Of a stretch of DNA of 64,000 bases, positions 29,201 through 38,969 are shown piece by piece. How positions within the stretch are numbered: position 1 is the first letter of the stretch; each line of letters begins with the position of its first letter. The stretch is from Eretmocerus hayati. Lineage: Eukaryota; Arthropoda; Insecta; Hymenoptera; Aphelinidae. The notes under the pieces are model-generated. The model was not told where the DNA came from. It saw only the letters and a program-made list of their open reading frames with translations, and searched no databases. Position numbers and translations under genes: made by a program. The stretch is from the NCBI GenBank assembly GCA_029851415.1, contig CM056742.1:93610748-93674747 (forward strand). Reading direction: 5' to 3'.

Positions 29201-32200
29201 GTTAGGATCGGGATACGGTCGCGGAATTTTTGTCAGGAACTCGGGCAATCATAAGAACCAATCTGCCATGGGTTTCGAGCTGATCGAGTGGGTGGAAGGC
29301 AGTTATTTTGGCGGTTATGAATCTGAACCTCGCCTGCGATAGAGTTAAGATCGCAATGCGTCAGATACTCGGGCCATCATGGGGACCAATCTGATATAGG
29401 GTCCAGACCGATCAAAGTTGCGGAAGGCAGTCATTTTGGAGGTTATGAATCTGGACCACGCTGTAGATATGGTTAGGATCGGAATGCGTTCGCGGGATTC
29501 TTGTCAGATACTCGGGCGATTTCGAGGACCAATCTGCCGTTGATTTCAGGCCGATCGAGGGTGCGGAAGACAGTTTCCCTCCCAAGGTTATGGATCTGGA
29601 CCACGCCGTAGAAAGGTCGAAGATCCGGATGAGTTCGCAGAATCCTTGTCAGATACTCGGGCAATTACGAGAACTAATCTACCATGGATTTCAGGCCGAT
29701 CGAGGGTGCAGAAGACAGTTCCCTTCCGAGGTTATGGATCTGGCCCGAGCCCCGGATAGGGTTAAGATCGGAATGCGTCCGCGGAATTTTTGTCAGATAC
29801 TCGAGCAATCGTGAGAACCACTCTGCCACGGGTTTCGAATTGATCAAAAGTGCGGAAGGTAGTCATTTTGAAGGTTATGAATCTGAACGACGCCATAGAT
29901 AGGGTTAGGATCGGAACGCGTCCGCAAAATCCTTGTCAGATACTCGAGCAATCATGAGATTCGATCTGTCATGGGTTTCGAGCCGATCGAGAGTGCGAAA
30001 GGCAGTCTTTTTGGAGATTATGAATCTGAACGACGCCGGAGCTGAGGTTAGGATCGGAATGCGTTCGCGAAATTCTTTCCAGATACTCGGGCAATCATAA
30101 GAACCGATCGGCCATGGGTTCCAAGCTGATCGAGAGTGCAGGGGGCAGTCATTTTGGAGGTTATAAATCTGGACGACGACGTACATAGGGTAAGGATCAG
30201 AATGCGTTCGCAGAATTTTGTCAAATACACAAGCAATCATGAAGACCAATCTGCCATGGGTTTTGAGCCGATCGAGTGGGCGGAAGGTAGTCATTTTCGA
30301 AGGTTATGAATCTGAACGACGCCATAGATAGGGTTGGGATCGGAATGCGTCCGTAAAGTTCTTGTCAGATACTCAAGCAATCATGAGATTCGATCTGCCA
30401 TGGGTTTCGAAACGATCGAGAGTGCGGAAGGCAGTCTTTTTGGAGGTTATGAATCTGAGCCACGCCGGAGATAGGGTTAGAATCGGAATTCGTCAGATAC
30501 TCGGGCCATCATTGGGACCAATCTGCTATAGGGTTCAGACCGATCAAAGCTGTGGAAGACAGTATTCTTCCAAGGTCGAGAATCTTGACCACGCCGTAGA
30601 TAGGGTTGGGATTGGATGCGTTCGCGTGATTCTTGTCAGATACTCGAGCAATCATGAGATTCGATCTGCCATGGGTTTCGAAACGATCGAGAGTGCGGAA
30701 GGCAGCAGTCTTATTGGAGGTTATGAATCTGAACCACGCCGGAGATAGGGTTAGGATCGGAATGCGTCAGATACTCGGGACATCATGGGAACCAATATGC
30801 CATGAGTTTTGAACCGATCGGAAGTGCGGAAGGCAGTTGTCTTACGAGGTGATGAGTCTTGACCACGCCGTAGATAAGGTTAGGATCGGGATACGGTCGC
30901 GGAATTTTTGTCAGGAACTCGGGCAATCATAAGAACCAATCTGCCATGGGTTTCGAGCTGATCGAGTGGGTGGAAGGCAGTTATTTTGGCGGTTATGAAT
31001 CTGAACCTCGCCTGCGATAGAGTTAAGATCGCAATGCGTCAGATACTCGGGCCATCATGGGGACCAATCTGATATAGGGTCCAGACCGATCAAAGTTGCG
31101 GAAGGCAGTCATTTTGGAGGTTATGAATCTGGACCACGCTGTAGATATGGTTAGGATCGGAATGCGTTCGAGGGATTCTTGTCAGATACTCGGGCGATTT
31201 CGAGGACCAATCTGCCGTTGATTTCAGGCCGATCGAGGGTGCGGAAGACAGTTTTCCTCCCAAGGTTATGGATCTGGACCACGCCGTAGAAAGGTCGAAG
31301 ATCCGGATGAGTTCGCAGAATCCTTGTCAGATACTCGGGCAATTACGAGAACTAATCTACCATGGATTTCAGGACGATCGAGGGTGCAGAAGACAGTTCC
31401 CTCCCGAGGTTATGGATCTGGCCCGAGCCCCGGATAGGGTTAAGATCGGAATGCGTCCGCGGAATTCTTGTCAGATACCCGAGCAAACGTGAGAACCACT
31501 CTGCCACGGGTTTCGAATTGATCAAAAGTGCGGAAGGTAGTCATTTTGAAGGTTATGAATCTGAACGACGCCATAGATAGGGTTAGGATCGGAACGCGTC
31601 CGCAAAATCCTTGTCAGATACTCGAGCAATCATGAGATTCGATCTGTCATGGGTTTCGAGCCGATCGAGAGTGCGAAAGGCAGTCTTTTTGGAGATTATG
31701 AATCTGAACGACGCCGGAGCTGAGGTTAGGATCGGAATGCGTTCGCGAAATTCTTTCCAGATACTCGGGCAATCATAAAAACTGATCGGCCATGGATTTC
31801 GAGCTGATCGAAAGTGCAGGAGGCAGTCATTTTGGAGGTTATGAATCTGAACGACGCCATAGATAGGGTTAGGATCGGAACGCGTCCGCAAAATCCTTGT
31901 CAGATACTCGAGCAATCATGAGATTCGATCTGTCATGGGTTTCGAGACGATCGAGAGTGCGAAAGGCAGTCTTTTTGGAGATTATGAATCTGAACGACGC
32001 CGGAGCTGAGGTTAGGATTGGAATGCGTTCGCGAAATTCTTTCCAGATACTCGGGCAATCATAAAAACTGATCGGCCATGGATTTCGAGCTGATCGAAAG
32101 TGCAGGAGGCAGTCATTTTGAAGGTTATGAATCTGAACGACGCCATAGATAGGGTTAGGATCGGAACGCGTCCGCAAAATCCTTGTCAGATACTCGAGCA

Positions 32201-33632
32201 ATCATGAGATTCGATCTGTCATGGGTTTCGAGCCGATCGAGAGTGCGAAAGGCAGTCATTTTGGAGATTATGAATCTGAACGACGCCGGAGCTGAGGTTA
32301 GGATCGGAATGCGTTCGCGAAATTCTTTCTAGATACTCGGGCAATCATAAAAACTGATCGGCCATGGATTTCGAGCTGATCGAAAGTGCAGGAGGCAGTC
32401 ATTTTGGAGGTTATGAATCTGGACGACGACGTAGATAGGGTTAGGAACAGAATGCGTTCGCAGAATTCCGTCAAATACTCGAGCAATCATGAGGGCCAAT
32501 CAGCCATAGGTGTCAGGCCAATCAAAGCTGCGGAAAACAGATTTCTTCCGAGGTTATGGATCTTGACCACGCCATCGATAGAGTTAGTATCGGATGCGTT
32601 CGCAAAATTCTTGTCAGATACTCGAGCAATCATGGCGACCAATCTGCCATGGGTTTCAAGCCGATCGAGTGGGCGGAAGGTAGTCATTTTCGAAGGTTAT
32701 GAATCTGAACGACGCCATAGATAGGGTTAGGATCGGAATGCGTCCGCAACATTCTTGTCAGATACTCAAGCAATCATGAGATTCGATCTGCCATGGGTTT
32801 CGAAACGATCGAGAGTGCGGAAGGCAGTCTTTTTGGAGGTTATGAATCTGAACCACGCCGGAGGTAGGGTTCGAATCGGAATTCGTCAGATACTCGGGCC
32901 ATCATGGGGACCAATCTGCTATAGGGTTCAGACCGATCAAGGCTGCGGAAGACAGTTTTCTTCCAAGGTTATAAATCTTGATCACGCCGTGGATAGGGTT
33001 AGGATCAGAATGCGTTCGCGAAATTCTTGTCAGATACTCGGGCAATCATGAGAACCAATCTGCCATGGGTTTCGAGCTGATCAAAAGTGCGGAAGACAGT
33101 TTTCTTGCAAGGTTATGGATCTGGACCAAGCCGTAGATAAGGTTAGGATCGAGATGAGTTCGCGAACTTCTTGACACATACTCGGCCGATCATAAGAACC
33201 AATCCGCAAAGGGTTTCGAGCTGATCGACAGTGCGGGAGGCAGTCATTTTGGAGGTTGAGAATCTGAACGACGCCGTTGATGGGGTTAGGATCGGGATGC
33301 GTTCGCGGAACCCTTGTCAGATCTCCGGGCAATCATAAGAACCATTCGGCCATGGGTTTTGAGCTGATCGAAAGTGCGGAAGGCAGTCATTCTGGAGGTT
33401 ATGAATCTGAACGAGGCCGTAGATAGGGTAAGAATCGGAATTTCTTCGCGAAATTCTTGTCAGATACTCGGGCAATCATAAGAACCGATCGGCCATGGGT
33501 TTCGAGTCGATCGTGAGGGCGGAAGGCAGTCATTTTGGAGGTTATGAATCCGAACGATCCCGTAGATAGGGTGAGCATCGGGATGCGTTCGCGTAATCCT
33601 CGTCAAGTACTCGGACAGGAATGGAGACCAAT
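26261..33632. repeat. 143-bp satellite, array 2, with higher-order repeats
   Basis: About 51 monomers in one orientation. Blocks repeat at larger scale: 28560-30240 and 30240-31915 are near-identical with a shift of 1678 bp (about 12 monomers), and a dimer of 286 bp repeats three times between 31583 and 32490. An earlier version of the higher-order block starts near 26600. The array is interrupted at 33633 by a solo LTR and resumes at 35229. Confidence 0.9.
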
Positions 33633-35228
33633 TGTGACCTACGCGATACCTCGGATAATTAGGGTGGATGTATGCGTAGTCTATCCGGCCCTGGATCTAG
33701 GGGGAGAGCCGGATATCAGAGTTCATGACTTGATCAGAAGTAATCAAATGCTATCAGGGATAGGATAAGATTTTTAGGGTGATGTAATCGACTATCAATT
33801 CTCAATCCAATTCGGTGGATCAGAGCACCTCCTTGGGAATCTATAGTACGATCTCTGTATCTTTTATAGTTTTTTTCTCAGACTAATGGATGGATCAGGG
33901 CACCCATTAATTCCAAGAAAATCCTATAAATATATCATTACGGTAAGACACAGCCATCCAGTGGATCAGGGCACCTTCTTGAACTGTTTTACACGTAACT
34001 TTTATTTCGGTGGGTCTTGCTGATAACAAATACAGGGGATTAGGGCCCTGCAATATATCACCAGCAAAATCCAATGGTTTTTGGCCAACTATATAGTCAC
34101 ACTGTGGGTTCCATCATGCACTTGGAGCACTTAGGATTACCCACAGCAATGAGCACACAAAGAGAATATATGTATATATAATCGATTTTATTCAAGATTC
34201 CATTACAATCATAAAATTATATATGGAACCTTAGGACTTCGATTTATTCGCTTTGTGAGCTGATTTTCGACTGGAAGGCAGAATCCTCGAGCACCTGGCC
34301 AGGGCCCTATTTATACTCAGTCCTTAAAGTTCGAGAACATTCTGAAGATAATTTATTCATATGCACCGTACTTATTTATTAAAACTGAAAAGCTCTGTTA
34401 GTCCCACTATATACATATTTACAAGCTATGAAAATTGCATCGATTCCAACACATATTATTCCAAATGAAAATCTCAACTGAGTGTAATAGATAAAAGATA
34501 ATTTTTCGATAATTATATAGAACTTTCTAGAAGTTGATCGAAGACACGTGTTTTATTGATGCACTCGTAAATTCACTTCGAAATGCCACAGAACTTTGGA
34601 ATTTTCTGTATTATTCGTCAATAGTGACATATATGGTCAATATATCACCTTGAATTGACGATATATTAGGTTTTTCACAGTATTTCACGATAAAATAACC
34701 TTTTTAAATATTACTATCAAAATCGTTGATGAAAAATCTATATTTCATCAAAATAAGTCGAGATAACTACGTTCTTGCTTGATTCGTATTAGAGATATCA
34801 GTTAGTTTGAAGAAATCTATTTTCATACAATTTTACAAAAGCTTGAACTTCGTGAAATTGGATATTGCAAATAATGCATTGAATTTTAGAGTTTTTCCAT
34901 GAGTACTATGAAATTAATGAATCCTAGAACTAGATGACAAAAAAATTTTTCAGAATTGATTGAATGAATTGCACAAAATCTTGAATAGAAAATCGTAGAA
35001 TTTTCTATGTATAATCGTATATATGTATATGTAATTACGTATATATATATCCTATATATATGACAAGTGAGCTCGCGAGGCTCAGCTGGACTGGGCGGAA
35101 AACAGTGAGTGACACTATCGGCTTGTGAGCGCACACATTTTGAGATACTGTATGGAAATTATATGAAATTCCTTTTTTTCAAATCCTCAAAATAAATATC
35201 GAAATCTTTCAAGATTATGGTTGTCACA
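33633..35228. mobile_element. Solo LTR
   Basis: A 1596-bp non-satellite segment begins TGTGACCTACG and ends TTGTCACA, giving TG...CA ends with a six-base inverted terminus (TGTGAC/GTCACA). It is flanked by CAAT on both sides (33629-33632 and 35229-35232). The flanks join as one satellite monomer. It is AT-rich with several short TA runs, and no coding sequence is recognised. It is best explained by recombination between the two LTRs of a lost element. The LTR differs in sequence from that of the giant element next door. Confidence 0.85.
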
Positions 35229-35933
35229 CAATCTGCCATAGGTTTCGAGCCGATCGAGAGGGCGCAAGGCATACATTTTGGAGGTGATGAATCTGAACGA
35301 CACCGTAGATAGGGTTAGGATCATGCGTCAGATGCTTGGGCCATCATGGGGACCAATCTGCTATAGGGTTCAGACCGATCAAAGTTGCGGAAGACAGTCT
35401 CCTTCCATGCTTATGAATCTTGATCAAGCCCTGGATAGGGTTAGGATCGGAATAAGTTGGCGAAATTCTTGTCAAATACTCGGGCAATTACGAGGACCAA
35501 TCTGCCATGCATTTCAGATCGATTAGAGGTGCGGAAGACAGTTTTCTCCCAAGGTTATGGATCTGGACCACGCCGTACATAGGGTGAAGATCAGAATACG
35601 TTCACAAAATTCCTGTCAGATAGTCGGGCATTCATGAGAACAAATCTGCCATGGGTTCCGAGCCAATCGAGTGTGCGGAAGGCAGTCATTTCGGAAGTTA
35701 TGAGACTGGACGACGCCGTAGATAGGGTTAGGATCGGGATGGGTTCGCGGGATTCTTGTCAGATACTCGGGCAATTACGAGTCCCAATTTGCCATGGATT
35801 TCAGGCCGATCGAAGGTGCGGAAGACAGTTTTCTTCCAAGGTTATGTATCTGGACCACCCCGTAGATGGGCTTAGGATCGGAATGCGTTCGCGGAATCCT
35901 TGTCATATAGTCAGACAATTACGAGGACCAATC
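35229..35933. repeat. 143-bp satellite, array 3 (left of the giant element)
   Basis: About five monomers in the same orientation as array 2. The last is broken off after ACCAATC by the giant LTR element and resumes at 61887 with AATCTGCC. Confidence 0.9.
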
Positions 35934-36817
35934 TGTAACGTGACGGGCATCAGCAGGGGAAATTTCCTGAAAAGATGAACCAACCCAATGCTACCTCATT
36001 CATTTTAGGCTGGATCAGGTCAGGGCCAGGCACCCAGCGCCACGAGGGACGGGACAGTGGGGCGAATTGGGAGCACCCAAAAATCGCGAATATATTCTGC
36101 GGACACTGTATATATATATCGTATTGAAATAATCACTCTCCGGATTTACGAAATTACAAAGGGGATTCATTGCTATTAGGAACTCTCATTCCGAGGCACG
36201 CAGGCCAATCAACCTAATTACAACGCCATCTGTGGCGAAAACTGTCATTTAATCGTTCATTTGTCCAATAATTCAAAGAAAAATCACAATATCAAAAAGT
36301 CACTTTATAGCGGAAACACCCATGTACATTGGCGCGAAACTATTCACTGCACCGTTTCGGCGGAATCACCCATATACACTGTGGGCGGAGCTAACGCGAG
36401 GGGTGGGAGCTATTCCCCAGCCGGCGGGCCCGTCCCTCTCCAATTCTCCGTGCCTTCGTCTCCGGAAGTCAGAATGATTACACAAAATGGCCGCTATAAG
36501 GACCCGCGTGGCTCAGCATGACCAAAATGTGCATGCGAATATTGGCACGAGAAGTTGGAAGGACACGGTTACGACGCGATGGGTCGGCGGATAAGAAGGA
36601 CACACCGCGTCGCGAGCTGGGGAGTAGGCCACCCGGTAGCCGTGGACACGACTCTCCGCCCGGGGGGGGGGGGGGCACGACAAGGGTGGATACACTCTGG
36701 GAAGACGTAAGGCCACTCACCGCGTCCGTTTACGTAGTCTGGGTGCCCGCGAAATAGGCTGAACTGCTGCGTGACTGCTGTTCTGCTACTCGAGCTGTTG
36801 TAGACCTGCTGCTGCAG

Positions 36818-36838
36818 CTCTCTCTCTCTCTCTCTTTC

Positions 36839-36869
<31 letters not shown>
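36818..36869. repeat. (CT)n microsatellite at the LINE 5' junction
   Basis: About 50 bp of CT repeats with a few interruptions directly precede the LINE. A shorter (CT)n stands at the same place in the other LTR (61253-61271) and more CT follows the LINE 3' end (42267-42277). Confidence 0.85.
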
Positions 36870-37175
36870 GCCGGTGAGTACAACCACACGCTCTCTACAT
36901 CGCTCCGTCTTGAATGTCTTTTCTCACCGACAAAACATCGTCCCGAGGGGCATATTTTTGCAGATTGGACTTCCTCTCGCAGGCTCATACCTTTGGAGCA
37001 ACACTGCATGGCTCCAATCAGAGCCTGAGAGGAATTATTCCAAATTCTGCAACTCGACAATAACATCCAGTCGGCAGTTCTTGGCGCCGAAACCAACCAT
37101 CCTGCGCATGCCCGGCGATCGTCGTCTGCTCCACGCTAACTATACACCTGTACTGCTGCTGTCTGCTGTCACGCG

Positions 37176-38969
37176 ATGGGCGACACCACCTGCCACATAT
37201 GCAACACCAACCTGCGTCATGGCAGCAAGCAATGCAGCACCTGCAAACGGTTCGTCCACACAAAATGTTCAAAAACATCGAACAACAAGTGGTTTTGCAT
37301 AGCGTGTCACGAGGTGAGCAGAAAATCATACAAAATAGCGTCGCCGGGCGCCATTAAGCAGACGGCTTCGTCTGCTCGGCGCAGCACTACGAAGCACGTC
37401 AGAGAGAGAGAGATGGAGAATACCGGCTTGCGCACTAGTGTGAGTGGCTTGTCTACCACTACACAGACTCGGCTCAGCTCTCGCAGCAAGGTGGGGACAT
37501 CTCCCCCTGCCCCGCGCACCATTACCACCGGCCGCGGCGAGAAGCCCCCTACCACCAGTGGCTCTACTCCCGTCGGGAGGACCGATGAACAGCGGATGTC
37601 GTCTGCTGCACCACCAACTGGCAGCGGTGGCAGCACCTCAGCGCTTACCGCTCGTGGCGCGCAAATTCAAACAGAAGCCATCGGCGCATCCCAGCCATTA
37701 CTCTTATCAACATCTTCTGAGGATGGTCGTGGGATATCCCAAGACGGGAACGACAGAACACCAGTCCAGCCAACCACTCCAGCAACAACGCCAGCACCGG
37801 GAATTCTCAGAGATAAGTGGGTTTTGATTTCGCAGAGTACTCTGGATCTCTTTAAAAAACAAAATGACTTAACTCAGAACCGGCTCGACGAAATAATGTC
37901 CCTCTTAAACCGACGTGAGGCTGCCATCTCCTCTCCGCCACCCACACCAGCAGTGAGTGCGGAGAGTGCTCAACTGTTAGCGCGCATGTCGTCTCTGGAG
38001 GAACTCATAGAGAAGCAAAACTCCAAGCTGGAGGAGTTTCGCCTAGATCGTGAGCTGCTTCTTGAGGAAAATACTTTGATGAAAAGCCAGATCTCTTATC
38101 TGACTGATCTTTTGAAAGACGACCAGGGCACTCTGCGAAAATCTAATGTCAGTAATGAAATTAAGTCTTCCGTTTCTGAGCTTCCACATCAATCCTCCGG
38201 GCCAGATCCTCAAGTTCGAACGGATTTTTCTAACCATTCACGTGCTGGGCGGCGGAGCACTGAACTCAGGGGTGAAGGTCTTGAGTGCAGCCAACTAATT
38301 ATCACTGGTGCTTTGAAAAAAGACTCTGCTGCCTCGGAGGATGAGGTACGTAATATTTCCTTCGCAGTACTCAAGTCCATTCTTCCCTCGCTGGAGAGGG
38401 AGAACATTTCTGATGTTCGTGTTCTGCAGCCCGGGCACGTGTCCGGAAGGACGAGTCCGAAACGTAACTACAGATCACCCGATTCATCGCCCCGAGCCTC
38501 GGTCATCCGCTCACGTTCTGTTCCATCCTGCGTAGTCCAACTCTCGTGCAGTCGTCTAGTCAGGGAGGTGATTAGAGCCAAGCGCTCGATCGCCAACAAT
38601 TATTTCACAACTCATAACATCGAGCCCACATTGCTTGACCCTGAAGCGAAAGCCCATGTGCCGGACCGAAAGATTTACATCAACGAAATGCTACCTCGTG
38701 ACAAATACAAGGAATATATTCAGCTGAGGCCACTTGCACGAGGTCTAGGCTTCAAATATGTTTGGCACAGCGGTGGACGCTTTTGGGTCAGGCGTAGAAA
38801 TGGCGAGAGAGCGCATGCGTTCGAGTCCCTCACTGAACTGCATGTCATTCAAACGGCGTGTCGAACAGCCCCAAGACCAAATCCTGAGTCATCGGACAGT
38901 AGCCCGAAGTGCCCAACCGCTCCAGACCAGGCTACAGATTCTACAGCAGCATCAGCGGGGACTCCCTGA
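37176..38969 (+). CDS. LINE ORF1 protein with PHD-type zinc finger
   Basis: 597 codons from the ATG at 37176. Residues 5-46 hold a C4HC3 pattern (CHIC, CSTC, H..C, CIAC). A long low-complexity Ser/Thr/Pro/Gly region follows, then a probable coiled coil (about 265-315, 'LLARMSSLEELIEKQNSKLE') and a conserved basic C-terminal domain (about 395-560) like the nucleic-acid-binding RRM/CTD part of other ORF1 proteins. It would coat LINE RNA. It ends with TGA at 38967-38969; ORF2 continues in the same frame right after it. Confidence 0.82.
   Translation: MGDTTCHICNTNLRHGSKQCSTCKRFVHTKCSKTSNNKWFCIACHEVSRKSYKIASPGAIKQTASSARRSTTKHVREREMENTGLRTSVSGLSTTTQTRLSSRSKVGTSPPAPRTITTGRGEKPPTTSGSTPVGRTDEQRMSSAAPPTGSGGSTSALTARGAQIQTEAIGASQPLLLSTSSEDGRGISQDGNDRTPVQPTTPATTPAPGILRDKWVLISQSTLDLFKKQNDLTQNRLDEIMSLLNRREAAISSPPPTPAVSAESAQLLARMSSLEELIEKQNSKLEEFRLDRELLLEENTLMKSQISYLTDLLKDDQGTLRKSNVSNEIKSSVSELPHQSSGPDPQVRTDFSNHSRAGRRSTELRGEGLECSQLIITGALKKDSAASEDEVRNISFAVLKSILPSLERENISDVRVLQPGHVSGRTSPKRNYRSPDSSPRASVIRSRSVPSCVVQLSCSRLVREVIRAKRSIANNYFTTHNIEPTLLDPEAKAHVPDRKIYINEMLPRDKYKEYIQLRPLARGLGFKYVWHSGGRFWVRRRNGERAHAFESLTELHVIQTACRTAPRPNPESSDSSPKCPTAPDQATDSTAASAGTP

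Noticed and set aside
26261..33632. Many open frames of 60-130 codons in the satellite
   Set aside because: They recur at the period of the 143-bp unit on both strands and have no independent conservation; they are composition artefacts.
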